Origin: Romboutsia_C sp015668195
GTDB lineage: Bacteria; Bacillota; Clostridia; Peptostreptococcales; Peptostreptococcaceae
Assembly: GCF_015668195.1 (NCBI RefSeq)
Contig: NZ_JADPFC010000001.1
Coordinates: 1,054,001-1,118,000, forward strand
Length of the DNA stretch: 64,000 bases
Direction: 5' to 3'
Each line of letters starts with the position of its first letter. Position 1 is the first letter of the stretch. This document shows, one piece after another, positions 17,879 through 26,576 of the stretch. The translations under genes were made by a program, and so were the position numbers. Below the pieces are notes generated by a model. The model searched no databases. It was not told the origin of the DNA and was given only the letters and a program-made list of their open reading frames with translations.

Positions 17879-18000
17879 AGTTAATTATATAGTCCTTTAT
17901 AGTTTATTGAATCTATATAATTAACTATAAATACTGTATTTGAACTATAAAAGGACATCTCTTTAAATCTTAATATAATTAGAGATATCCTTTTATAACT
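17879..18000 (-). promoter_or_regulatory. Overlapping inverted repeats between oadB and the methyltransferase gene
   Basis: Three inverted repeats overlap. The arms at 17943-17962 and 17981-18000 form a 20-bp stem, just past the oadB stop, which probably terminates or stabilises that transcript. Arms at 17892-17904 and 17943-17956 also pair, sharing the segment AACTATAAAAGGAC. A third perfect 14-bp repeat (AGTTAATTATATAG) spans 17879-17892 and 17913-17926. The first two are mutually exclusive, as in attenuators. Confidence 0.6.
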
Positions 18001-18008
18001 AAATATAT

Positions 18009-19193
18009 TTATCCAAATAAACTAAGAAGTATTCCTGCTGCTACTGCTGAACCTATAACCCCAGCAACATTTGGTCCCATGGCATGCATAAGTAGAAAGT
18101 TACCTGGATTTTCTTCTTGTGCTACTTTATGAGCAACCCTCGCAGCCATAGGAACTGCTGATACTCCAGCTGCCCCTATAAGTGGATTTAATTTATCTTT
18201 ACTAAATTTATTCATTAGTTTTGCAAATAATACTCCTGAACCAGTTCCAATACTAAATGCTACTATACCTAGTGCAAATATTTTTATAGTCTGCATACTT
18301 AAAAATATTTCTGCCTCTGCTGATGCTCCAACTGCTAATCCTAAAAATATAGTTATCATATTCATTAAAGCATTACTTGCAGTATCTGATAATCTATCTG
18401 TAACCATACACTCTTTAAGTAAATTACCAAACATAAGAAGTCCTATTAATGTAGCTGCTGATGGCAATAATAATGATACTACTATTGTTACTGCTATTGG
18501 AAATATTATCTTTGCTTTTTTAGATACTGGCTTTGATTGTGTCATAACTATGCTTCTTTCTTCTTTAGTTGTTAGTGCTTTCATAATAGGTGGTTGGATA
18601 ATTGGTACTAATGCCATGTAAGAATATGCTGCAACTGCTATAGGTGCTAAGAGATGCGGTGCTAGTTTTGTTGTTAAATAAATTGCAGTCGGACCATCAG
18701 CTCCACCAATTATACCTATTGATGATGCCTCAAGTCCAGTAAAGCCTAAAAGTAGTGCTCCTATAAATGTAAAGAATATACCAAATTGAGCTGCTGCTCC
18801 TAATAACATAGTTTTAGGATTTGAAATTAATGGACCAAAGTCTGTACATGCACCTACTCCTAAAAATATTAATGGTGGAAATATTCCAAGCTTTGCTCCT
18901 TGGTATAAATAATGTAAAAGCCCTCCTGGTGATTTAGTGGAAATAGTTCCATTTATAGCTTCATTTGTTAATTTTAGATTACTAATTGATGATACTGGCT
19001 CGCTCATAACACCTGCTAGTGGTAGGTTTGTAAGCAACATCCCAAAAGCTATTGGTACTAATAATAATGGTTCAAATTCTTTTTCTATTGCTAAGTATAG
19101 TAAAACACAAGCAATAAAAATCATAACAATTTGTTGCCATGAGATATTAACAATCCCCATAGATGAAATAAAATTATTTATAACTTCTATCAC
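18009..19193 (-). CDS. mmdB: Na+-pumping decarboxylase, beta subunit
   Basis: This integral membrane protein of 394 residues decarboxylates the carboxybiotin and couples it to Na+ export. The conserved beta-subunit regions are seen: LIFLGVGACTDFGPL, the GIIGGADGPTAIYLTTKLAP segment with the sodium-binding aspartate, the LVPIIQPPIMKALTTKEER loop, and the C-terminal AAGVSAVPMAARVAHK. Translation begins at a GTG behind a GGGGGA ribosome-binding site. It is the last gene of the kor-mcm-mmd operon. The match to methylmalonyl-CoA rather than oxaloacetate or glutaconyl-CoA decarboxylase is by its neighbours. Confidence 0.95.
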   Translation of the reverse strand: MIEVINNFISSMGIVNISWQQIVMIFIACVLLYLAIEKEFEPLLLVPIAFGMLLTNLPLAGVMSEPVSSISNLKLTNEAINGTISTKSPGGLLHYLYQGAKLGIFPPLIFLGVGACTDFGPLISNPKTMLLGAAAQFGIFFTFIGALLLGFTGLEASSIGIIGGADGPTAIYLTTKLAPHLLAPIAVAAYSYMALVPIIQPPIMKALTTKEERSIVMTQSKPVSKKAKIIFPIAVTIVVSLLLPSAATLIGLLMFGNLLKECMVTDRLSDTASNALMNMITIFLGLAVGASAEAEIFLSMQTIKIFALGIVAFSIGTGSGVLFAKLMNKFSKDKLNPLIGAAGVSAVPMAARVAHKVAQEENPGNFLLMHAMGPNVAGVIGSAVAAGILLSLFG

Positions 19194-19317
19194 GGGTAAG
19201 TCCCCCTTTTTCTATTATAGGAAATTGTAAATTTCCCTTGTTGTAATAAGTTTAATTTTTATGTAACATAAAATATGCCTTTAGTTAAATCTAAAGTATT
19301 TTTGATTATCTTACAAG

Positions 19318-19701
19318 CTATCCTATAGTTAAAAGTATATCTCCAACGCTTACAGATTCTCCTTTTGATACATTAACAGATGTAACTATACCATCAGAGT
19401 CTGACATTATTTCATTTTCCATTTTCATAGCTTCAAGTATCAATAATACTTGACCTTTTTTTACACTATCTCCTACTTTAACTTTAACATCAGATATAGT
19501 TCCTGGCATTGGAGCATTTATATTACCAGAACTATTTGAAAATGTAGATGGTGATTCAAATTTATTTTGTTCTTGTGGTGATGGCTGTGCTACTAATGTG
19601 CTTTGTGTTGTTTTTAAAACTTGACTTGCTATACTTCCCACTTCTTCTACTTCTACTTCATATGTATTTCCATTAACCGTTATATTATATTTCTTTATCA
19701 T
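19318..19701 (-). CDS. mmdC: Biotin carboxyl carrier protein of the decarboxylase (gamma/BCCP)
   Basis: This 127-residue protein has an N-terminal strand pair, a Ser/Pro/Gln-rich flexible linker (residues 33-60) and a C-terminal biotinyl domain. The biotin attachment lysine is K93 in the canonical EAMKMEN motif. The protein shuttles the carboxyl group between the soluble carboxyltransferase (MmdA) and the membrane beta subunit. It lies 18 bp after the OadG-like subunit and 124 bp before mmdB; that gap shows no distinctive element beyond AT-rich sequence. Confidence 0.95.
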   Translation of the reverse strand: MIKKYNITVNGNTYEVEVEEVGSIASQVLKTTQSTLVAQPSPQEQNKFESPSTFSNSSGNINAPMPGTISDVKVKVGDSVKKGQVLLILEAMKMENEIMSDSDGIVTSVNVSKGESVSVGDILLTIG

Positions 19702-19719
19702 AATTACCCCCCTGCTACT

Positions 19720-20079
19720 TTATTTAGTAGTATTTTTAGTCATTCTTTCCCAATTTGTTTTTGAGTTATTAGTTCTAGATATTTTCCTTACTATTATGTT
19801 ATTTGTACTATTTCCTGTTGAAGTAGCTATTGCTGCAGTTATTACAGATACTAACTCTTCTATATTTTCATCTTTTTTAACTTCTTTACTTTCTATAGTA
19901 GTTTCTTTTTGTAATTTTTCACTTTGAAGTGATTTTATTATAGCTGTTATAACTAATAAAACTATAAAAACTACACTCATAGAAATAAATGCTACACTAA
20001 CACCCGCTACTAAAGCCTCTCCCATTGAGAGTGTTACTGTAGAGTCTTTTAAAGTTTTTAATAATTGACTAATATTCAT
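19720..20079 (-). CDS. mmdD: OadG-type delta/gamma membrane subunit of the decarboxylase
   Basis: The 119-residue protein has one membrane helix (about residues 23-48, GVSVAFISMSVVFIVLLVITAII) followed by a charged linker and a C-terminal VSVITAAIATST..IIVRKI segment, the pattern of OadG/MmdD assembly subunits. It holds the soluble carboxyltransferase to the membrane complex. It is located between mmdA (14 bp upstream) and mmdC (18 bp downstream) as in the mmdADECB operons of Na+-pumping decarboxylases. Confidence 0.9.
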   Translation of the reverse strand: MNISQLLKTLKDSTVTLSMGEALVAGVSVAFISMSVVFIVLLVITAIIKSLQSEKLQKETTIESKEVKKDENIEELVSVITAAIATSTGNSTNNIIVRKISRTNNSKTNWERMTKNTTK

Positions 20080-20093
20080 ATATTACCACCTTC

Positions 20094-21641
20094 CTATAAA
20101 GGTATATTTCCATGTTTTTTAGGCGGTCTTTCTTCTCTTTTAGATGATAATGTATCAAGTGCATCTGCTATTCTAATTCTTGAGTACGCAGGTTCAATTA
20201 CATCATCTAAATATCCTCTTTCTGCTGCTTTGTATGGAGTTGCAAATTCATCACTATATTCCTTTATCTTTATTTCTCTCATTTCTTTAGGATTTTGGGC
20301 ATTTTTTATATCATTTTTAAATATAATATTTGCTGCACCACTTGGACCCATAACTGCAACTTCAGCACTTGGCCAAGCAAATACCATATCAGCCCCTAAG
20401 TCTTTTGAACACATTGCAAGATATGAACCGCCATAGGCTTTTCTAGTTATTAAAGTTATCTTAGGAGTTGTAGCTTCACTATATGCATAAAGCATTTTTG
20501 CACCATGTCTTATTATTCCTCCATACTCCTGAGACGTTCCTGGTAAAAATCCTGGTACATCTACTAAAGTAAGTATTGGAATGTTAAATGCATCGCAAGT
20601 TCTTATAAATCTTGCACTTTTATCTGACGCATTTATATCAAGTGAACCTGCCATAATCTTTGGCTGATTTGCAATTATACCAATACTTTCTCCGTTTATT
20701 CTTGCAAAACCTGTTATCATATTTTGTGCAAAGTACGGTTGAACTTCATAAAAATCACTATTATCTACTATCTCATATATTATTTCTTTCATATCGTATG
20801 GCTTATTAGTATCATCTGGTATTATGCTGTTTAATATATCATTTTTTCTATTAGCATCATCTAGGGTATCTATTATCGGGGATTTTTCTGAGTTATTTGA
20901 TGGTAAAAAACTAAGTAGTCTTCTTATTTGCTCTATACAATCTTTATCATTACTAGCTATAAAATGAGCTACCCCAGAAGTCGTATTGTGTGTTGATGCC
21001 CCACCTAAGCTTTCAGCACTTACTTCTTCCCCTGTTACAGTTTTTATAACTTGTGGACCTGTTATAAACATTTGGCTAGTTTTATCTACCATATATATAA
21101 AATCTGTCAGTGCTGGTGAATATACCGCTCCTCCTGCACAAGGTCCCATTATTGCAGATATTTGTGGTACTACACCTGATGCTATTGTGTTTTTATAAAA
21201 TATTTCTCCATATCCAGCTAGTGCATCAACGCCTTCTTGAATTCTAGCTCCTCCTGAATCGTTAAGTCCTACTACTGGAGCCCCAACCTTAAGTGCCATA
21301 TCCATAATTTTTCCTATTTTTTTAGCATGCATCTCACCTAAAGACCCACCAAGTACTGTAAAGTCTTGTGCAAATGCACAAACAAGTCTTCCATCAACTT
21401 TACCATACCCACATATAACGCCTTCACCTGGTGCTTCTTGTTTTTCCATACCAAAATTTGAACATCTATGTTTTACAAATGCATCTAATTCAACAAAAGT
21501 ATTTTCATCAAATAATAAATTTAATCTTTCCCTTGCAGTTAATTTTCCTGATGCATGTTGTTTATCTATTCTCTTTTGCCCACCTCCTAGCTCTATCTTA
21601 CTTCTTTTTTCATAAAGTAGATTTAACTTTTCTTGTGACAC
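20094..21641 (-). CDS. mmdA: Methylmalonyl-CoA decarboxylase, carboxyltransferase (alpha) subunit
   Basis: The 515-residue carboxyltransferase of the acyl-CoA carboxylase beta family transfers the carboxyl group from (S)-methylmalonyl-CoA to biotin. Both crotonase-like halves are visible: the first with GGSLGEMHAKKI and NDSGGARIQEGVDAL, the second with DVPGFLPGTSQEYGGIIRHGAKMLYAYSEAT (oxyanion-hole region given here only in part of the family motif) and MGPSGAANI. The N-terminal GGGQKRIDKQHASGKLTARERL is characteristic. Presence of the mutase, epimerase and GTPase in the same operon supports methylmalonyl-CoA as substrate. Confidence 0.95.
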   Translation of the reverse strand: MSQEKLNLLYEKRSKIELGGGQKRIDKQHASGKLTARERLNLLFDENTFVELDAFVKHRCSNFGMEKQEAPGEGVICGYGKVDGRLVCAFAQDFTVLGGSLGEMHAKKIGKIMDMALKVGAPVVGLNDSGGARIQEGVDALAGYGEIFYKNTIASGVVPQISAIMGPCAGGAVYSPALTDFIYMVDKTSQMFITGPQVIKTVTGEEVSAESLGGASTHNTTSGVAHFIASNDKDCIEQIRRLLSFLPSNNSEKSPIIDTLDDANRKNDILNSIIPDDTNKPYDMKEIIYEIVDNSDFYEVQPYFAQNMITGFARINGESIGIIANQPKIMAGSLDINASDKSARFIRTCDAFNIPILTLVDVPGFLPGTSQEYGGIIRHGAKMLYAYSEATTPKITLITRKAYGGSYLAMCSKDLGADMVFAWPSAEVAVMGPSGAANIIFKNDIKNAQNPKEMREIKIKEYSDEFATPYKAAERGYLDDVIEPAYSRIRIADALDTLSSKREERPPKKHGNIPL

Positions 21642-21690
21642 AAAACCACCCCCAAAACTTTAATTAATGTATTAAATTGCAAAGTTAATT

Positions 21691-22101
21691 TTATTTTCTT
21701 TCACTTAACTCAAGTAATATTCCATCAGTTCCTTTTGGATGGCAGAAAGCTATTTTTGCATTTCCTGCTCCATATCTCGGTACTTCATCTATCATTTTAT
21801 ATCCTTTAGCTTTAACTTCTTCTATTGCTTTTTCTATATTATCTACTCTTATTGCTACGTGTTGTATACCACCATGTCCACCATTTTTAGCTATAAATTT
21901 AGCTATAGGTCCATCATCACAAGTTGATTCTAATAATTCAAGTTCAGTATCTCCAACTGGTAAAAATGCCACTTTAACTTTTTGGTCGCTTACAATTTCT
22001 ATACCTTCACACTTTATCCCTAATACATCTTCATAAAATTTTAAACTTTCTTCTAAGTTATTTACAGCTATTCCCACATGGTCTACTTTTAATATATCCA
22101 T
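21691..22101 (-). CDS. mce: Methylmalonyl-CoA epimerase
   Basis: The 136-residue VOC-fold enzyme interconverts (R)- and (S)-methylmalonyl-CoA. Metal ligands typical of the family are present: H9 in KVDHVGIAV, H75/H80 region in GGHGGIQHVAIRV, and the C-terminal glutamate in GILLELSE. It is located between meaB and mmdA. It is needed because the mutase makes the (R) form while the decarboxylase uses the (S) form. Confidence 0.95.
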   Translation of the reverse strand: MDILKVDHVGIAVNNLEESLKFYEDVLGIKCEGIEIVSDQKVKVAFLPVGDTELELLESTCDDGPIAKFIAKNGGHGGIQHVAIRVDNIEKAIEEVKAKGYKMIDEVPRYGAGNAKIAFCHPKGTDGILLELSERK

Positions 22102-22110
22102 AGCTTCCTC

Positions 22111-23049
22111 CTAATCATTAATTATCTTTTCAACTAATATATCGCTAAGAGAATATATATCTATTTCCTTAGTTATAGTTTTTTCTAAAAGCTCATTAAT
22201 TTCGTTTGTGTATTCTAGTTTTTTAACTAGCTTTGAAATCTTTCTTTGTACTAATTCTTTTACTTCTAATTTATTTCGCTCAAATCTTTTTTCAGTTAAT
22301 TTCCCACTGCTTTTTAAATAATTTTTATGTTTTTTTATATTTTCAAAAGCAGTTTCTATGCCTTCTCCAGTTTCCGCTACACATAAGTTTACTGGAGGTC
22401 TAAAATCCCAATCTTTTTTAAAATCAAGCATCATTTCTATTTCTAAAGCCGTTTTTTTCGCTCCGTCCTTATCAGCCTTATTTATAACAAATATGTCTCC
22501 AATTTCCATAACACCAGCTTTTATTGCTTGTATATCATCTCCAAGTCCTGGAACCATAATCATAAGTGTTGTATCAGCATTTTTTACTATATCAATTTCA
22601 GACTGTCCAACTCCTACAGTTTCTATAAATATAAAATCACATCCATAAGCATCAAGTATTTTTACAGTAGATTGTGTTGCATTTGATAGACCCCCTAAAC
22701 TACCTCTTGTCCCCATAGATCTTATAAATACCTCTTTGTCTAAGCTTAAATCATTCATTCTTATTCTATCTCCAAGTATTGCTCCTTTTGTAAAAGGGCT
22801 TGTTGGGTCTATTGCAATTATTCCTACTTTCTTTCCTTTACTTCTTATATGTTTTGCTAGTTTATCAGTCATTGTAGATTTACCTGCACCGGGAGGGCCT
22901 GTTATTCCTATGACATAAGCCCTTCCAGTATATTTATATATTTCTTTTAGATACTTTTCATATCCATTCATTTCATTTTCTACAATAGTAATAAGCCTAG
23001 CACAGTCTCTTTTTTTACCTTCTATAATTTTTCTTACTATATCACTCAT
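22111..23049 (-). CDS. meaB: MeaB-type GTPase chaperone of methylmalonyl-CoA mutase
   Basis: The 312-residue G3E-family GTPase carries Walker A GITGPPGAGKSTM (about residues 48-60), the DPTSPFTKGAILGDRIRM switch region, the ETVGVGQSEI Walker B-like motif and the guanine-specific NKAD. It gates cobalamin loading and protects the mutase. It lies 10 bp after the small mutase subunit and 9 bp before mce, so it is tightly coupled with both. Confidence 0.95.
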   Translation of the reverse strand: MSDIVRKIIEGKKRDCARLITIVENEMNGYEKYLKEIYKYTGRAYVIGITGPPGAGKSTMTDKLAKHIRSKGKKVGIIAIDPTSPFTKGAILGDRIRMNDLSLDKEVFIRSMGTRGSLGGLSNATQSTVKILDAYGCDFIFIETVGVGQSEIDIVKNADTTLMIMVPGLGDDIQAIKAGVMEIGDIFVINKADKDGAKKTALEIEMMLDFKKDWDFRPPVNLCVAETGEGIETAFENIKKHKNYLKSSGKLTEKRFERNKLEVKELVQRKISKLVKKLEYTNEINELLEKTITKEIDIYSLSDILVEKIIND

Positions 23050-23059
23050 AATCTCACCT

Positions 23060-23461
23060 TTATGCTAATTCTCTTTTAAGATTTTCTTTTATAAATTTTA
23101 TAGTAACTGTTGTTGGAGTCCCTGGCGTAAATATCTCAGCTATTCCTTTTTCTTTTAAGAAAGGTATATCTTCTTCAGGAATAACGCCTCCACCTATTAC
23201 CAAAATATCATCTGCTTCTTCAGATTTTAATAACTCTACAACCTTTGGTAATAAATGATTATGTGCACCAGATAGTATGCTCATAGCCACAACATCTACA
23301 TCTTCCTGAATTGCAGCTTGAACTATTTGATATGGAGTTTGACGAAGGCCTGTGTATATGACTTCCATCCCTGCGTCTCTTAGAGCTCTAGCTATTACTT
23401 TTGCACCTCTATCGTGTCCATCTAATCCTGGTTTTGCAACTAATACTCTTATTGGTCTCAT
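23060..23461 (-). CDS. mcmB: Methylmalonyl-CoA mutase, cobalamin-binding subunit
   Basis: The 133-residue stand-alone B12-binding domain has the DxHxxG base-off signature KPGLDGHDRGAKVIARAL, with H16 as the lower cobalt ligand, followed by the SxL (MSILSGAH) and GGG (VIGGGVIPEED) motifs. In other bacteria this domain is the C-terminus of a single large subunit; here it is separate, as in several archaea and clostridia. It is placed directly downstream of the catalytic subunit. Confidence 0.95.
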   Translation of the reverse strand: MRPIRVLVAKPGLDGHDRGAKVIARALRDAGMEVIYTGLRQTPYQIVQAAIQEDVDVVAMSILSGAHNHLLPKVVELLKSEEADDILVIGGGVIPEEDIPFLKEKGIAEIFTPGTPTTVTIKFIKENLKRELA

Positions 23462-23481
23462 TTGTACTCCTCCTTAAATCA

Positions 23482-25152
23482 CTATATCATTGCCGTTTGT
23501 TTGTATTCGCCAAATTCAGCTCTCATGACCTTGCATATTTCTCCTAATGTAGCATAACTTTCAACTGCATCTAATATGTATGGCATTACATTTTCATTAG
23601 AGTTACAAGCTTTTCTTAAAGCTTCTAAAGTTTTTTGTACTTTTTCATTATTTCTACTCTCTTTTAACTTTCTTATCTTTTCTTTTTGTCTTTCACCAAC
23701 CATAGGATCAACCTTAAGAAGTCCCTTTGGCGCTTCTTCCTCTATTTGAAATTTGTTTACTCCAACTATGATTCTTTCATTATTTTCTATTTCTTTTTGG
23801 TATTTGTATGCACTATCCATTATTTCTTGTTGAATAAATCCCTTTTCTATGGCTTGTGGTGCTCCTCCTAGGTTGTCTATTTTATTTATTAATTCTAAAG
23901 CTTTTTGTTCTATATCATTAGTTAAGCTTTCTACATAATAAGAACCAGCTAATGGATCTATGCTATCTGCTACTCCACTTTCATTTGCTACTATTTGTTG
24001 TGTTCTAAGTGCTACTCTTACTGAATCTTCTGTTGGTAGGGCTAATGCCTCATCTTTTGAATTAGTATGAAGTGATTGTGTTCCTCCAAGAACTGCGGCT
24101 AATGTTTGAATTGCTACTCTTACTATATTATTTTCTGGTTGTTGTGCTGTTAGTGTACAACCTGCTGTTTGGGTGTGAAATTTAAGTGACCATGATTTTG
24201 GGTTTTGTGCATTAAATCTTTCTTTCATTATTTTTGCCCATAATCTTCTTGCAGCTCTAAACTTAGCAACTTCTTCTAATAAGTTATTATGTGCATTAAA
24301 GAAAAATGATAATCTTGGTGCAAAGTCATCAACATTGAGTCCTGCTTCTATAGCAGAATTAACATAAGCTATACCATCAGCTAAAGTAAATGCTACTTCT
24401 TGAACTGCATTTGCTCCAGCTTCTCTTATATGATAACCCGATATACTTATAGTGTTCCATTTTGGTACTTCTTTTGAACAATATTCAAATATATCAGTTA
24501 TTAGCCTCATAGAAGGCTTTACAGGGAATATATAAGTTCCTCTTGCTACATATTCTTTTAATATATCATTTTGAATAGTTCCTCTTAATTTGTCAGCACT
24601 TACACCTTGCTTTTTTGCTACTGCTATATACATTGCAAGAAGTACTGATGCTGGTGCATTTATAGTCATTGATGTTGATACCTTATCTAGAGGAATTGAA
24701 TCAAATAATATTTCCATATCAGCTAGCGAATCTATGCAAACTCCAACTTTTCCTACTTCTCCTTCAGATATATCATCATCTGAGTCATATCCCATTTGAG
24801 TAGGTAAGTCAAATGCTACTGAAAGACCCATGGAACCTTGGTCTATTAAATACTTGTATCTTTGATTTGATTCTTCAGCAGTTGCAAAACCTGCATACAT
24901 TCTCATAGTCCAAAACTTACTTCTATACATTGTAGGCTGAACACCTCTTGTAAATGGATACTGCCCTGGATAACCTAAATCTTTTTCGTAGTCCACATCC
25001 ACATCAATTGGTGTATATAGTCTTTTTACTTCTTCTCCTGTATCGAATGTAAATGTTTCTTTTCTTTCTGGAAATTTACTTAAAGTCTTATTAACCTTAT
25101 TTTCTTCCCATTTTTTAAAGTTTACTTGTATCTCATCTTTGTTATTTGTCAT
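23482..25152 (-). CDS. mcmA: Methylmalonyl-CoA mutase, catalytic subunit
   Basis: This TIM-barrel subunit of about 556 residues rearranges succinyl-CoA and (R)-methylmalonyl-CoA. Recognisable segments are YPFTRGVQPTMYRSKFWTMR (substrate pocket), GLSVAFDLPTQMGYDSD, and the FHTQTAGCTLTAQQPENN region, which is typical for true methylmalonyl-CoA rather than isobutyryl-CoA mutases. I start at the ATG at 25152 (MTNNKDEIQ), behind AAGGAGGGG; nine upstream in-frame codons contain the ribosome-binding site. The B12 domain is encoded by the next gene. Confidence 0.95.
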   Translation of the reverse strand: MTNNKDEIQVNFKKWEENKVNKTLSKFPERKETFTFDTGEEVKRLYTPIDVDVDYEKDLGYPGQYPFTRGVQPTMYRSKFWTMRMYAGFATAEESNQRYKYLIDQGSMGLSVAFDLPTQMGYDSDDDISEGEVGKVGVCIDSLADMEILFDSIPLDKVSTSMTINAPASVLLAMYIAVAKKQGVSADKLRGTIQNDILKEYVARGTYIFPVKPSMRLITDIFEYCSKEVPKWNTISISGYHIREAGANAVQEVAFTLADGIAYVNSAIEAGLNVDDFAPRLSFFFNAHNNLLEEVAKFRAARRLWAKIMKERFNAQNPKSWSLKFHTQTAGCTLTAQQPENNIVRVAIQTLAAVLGGTQSLHTNSKDEALALPTEDSVRVALRTQQIVANESGVADSIDPLAGSYYVESLTNDIEQKALELINKIDNLGGAPQAIEKGFIQQEIMDSAYKYQKEIENNERIIVGVNKFQIEEEAPKGLLKVDPMVGERQKEKIRKLKESRNNEKVQKTLEALRKACNSNENVMPYILDAVESYATLGEICKVMRAEFGEYKQTAMI

Positions 25153-25214
25153 AAGCCCCTCCTTATACCTAATTAACAAAATTAAAATATCTAATATTTT
25201 ATTAAACTTTTAAT

Positions 25215-25745
25215 TTATTTTCCCAGTGAAATTCCCATTTCAAAAGCTCTTTCATTTAATTCTTCTGTTCCTTTTGGAACTCTACTTAACATAGATTTTT
25301 TTACTTGTTCTGTATCTATTTCTGTTATCATATTGCATATAACTCCAAGTGCTACCATATTAGCTACCATTTCTTTTTTTAATTCATACTTACTTTTATA
25401 TATAATAGGTAATTTTAATACCTTAACTTTATCATTAATTATATCTTTTTCATCAATAGAAGAATCTAAAATTATAATTCCATTATTTTTTACTGTGTGA
25501 TAATATTCATCAAATGCCTTTTGTGTTAAACATAATAGCATGTCAGCTTTTCTTACCTTTGGAAAATTTATTTCTTCATCACTTACTATTACTTCAGCCT
25601 TACTAGCTCCCCCTCTAGCTTCAGGCCCATATGATTGAGTTTGTACTGCATTTAGATTTGAAAGTATAGAGCCTTCTGCAAGTATAATACCTGCTAGAAT
25701 AAGTCCTTGACCACCAGAACCACTAAGCCTAACTTCTTTTCTCAT
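25215..25745 (-). CDS. korC: 2-oxoglutarate:ferredoxin oxidoreductase, gamma subunit
   Basis: This 176-residue protein of the 2-oxoacid:acceptor oxidoreductase gamma family starts with the typical RLSGSGGQGLILAGIILAEG and has the QSYGPEARGGASKAEVIVSD motif. Together with KorA, KorB and KorD it oxidatively decarboxylates a 2-oxoacid to acyl-CoA with reduction of ferredoxin. Assignment to 2-oxoglutarate, giving succinyl-CoA, is inferred from the mutase genes that follow; a 2-oxoisovalerate enzyme would look alike. Confidence 0.9.
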   Translation of the reverse strand: MRKEVRLSGSGGQGLILAGIILAEGSILSNLNAVQTQSYGPEARGGASKAEVIVSDEEINFPKVRKADMLLCLTQKAFDEYYHTVKNNGIIILDSSIDEKDIINDKVKVLKLPIIYKSKYELKKEMVANMVALGVICNMITEIDTEQVKKSMLSRVPKGTEELNERAFEMGISLGK

Positions 25746-25763
25746 AATATAATCTCCTTATAC

Positions 25764-26576
25764 TTACTTGAATTTATTTATAATTTTTTCATATTCCTCA
25801 GTATACTCTGGCATAACACTATCTTTGAATACTCCATAGAAAGTTTTGTTTTCTAATTTTTCTTTAGGTAATTTATCTTTGAGAGATACATCTACGTAAT
25901 TTTCTTTTAGTAGGTTCATTAAGGATACTGCTGACCCCTTCTTATTTTTTCTTCCATAGTATGTTGGACATAAACTCATTCCTTCTATTAAAGAAAATCC
26001 TTTATGATTTATTCCTTTTTTAATATAATCTATCATTTGCTTAGCATGATATGCTGTAGCCCTTGCAACAAATGTGGCTCCTGCTCCTATTGCTAGCTCA
26101 CATATATCAAAAGGTCTATCAATATTTCCATATGGAGCTGTTGTAGCTAAATCATTAGTATTAGTAGTTGGAGAGTATTGACCACCTGTCATCCCGTATA
26201 TATTATTATTAAATACTATTGTCGTTATATCTATATTTCTTCTACAGGCATGTATTAAATGATTTCCACCTATTGCACTACAGTCTCCATCACCAGTTAT
26301 AACTATAACATGCATATTAGGACTTGCAAATTTTATACCTGTTGCAAATGGTAACGCTCTACCATGAGTAGTATGAAGGGTATTAAAGTTTAAATATCCA
26401 GATGCCCTTGATGAACATCCAATACCAGATACTACACAAACATTTTCCTTAATAAGACCTAACTCTTCTATAGCTACAGCTATAGCTCTCATTAATATCC
26501 CATGACCACATCCAGGGCACCATATATGTGGTAGTCTCTTTGTTCTAAAATTATTTTCTATGACTGTACTAGGCAT
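25764..26576 (-). CDS. korB: 2-oxoglutarate:ferredoxin oxidoreductase, beta (TPP) subunit
   Basis: The 270-residue subunit binds thiamine pyrophosphate and an iron-sulfur cluster. The cysteines of HIWCPGCGHGILMRA and the TPP/Mg motif GDGDCSAIGGNHLIHACRR..NNNIYGMTGGQ are present. A well-spaced GGAGGT precedes the ATG at 26576, so its first 19 bp overlap the end of korA, which suggests translational coupling. Substrate is inferred from context as for the other Kor subunits. Confidence 0.93.
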   Translation of the reverse strand: MPSTVIENNFRTKRLPHIWCPGCGHGILMRAIAVAIEELGLIKENVCVVSGIGCSSRASGYLNFNTLHTTHGRALPFATGIKFASPNMHVIVITGDGDCSAIGGNHLIHACRRNIDITTIVFNNNIYGMTGGQYSPTTNTNDLATTAPYGNIDRPFDICELAIGAGATFVARATAYHAKQMIDYIKKGINHKGFSLIEGMSLCPTYYGRKNKKGSAVSLMNLLKENYVDVSLKDKLPKEKLENKTFYGVFKDSVMPEYTEEYEKIINKFK

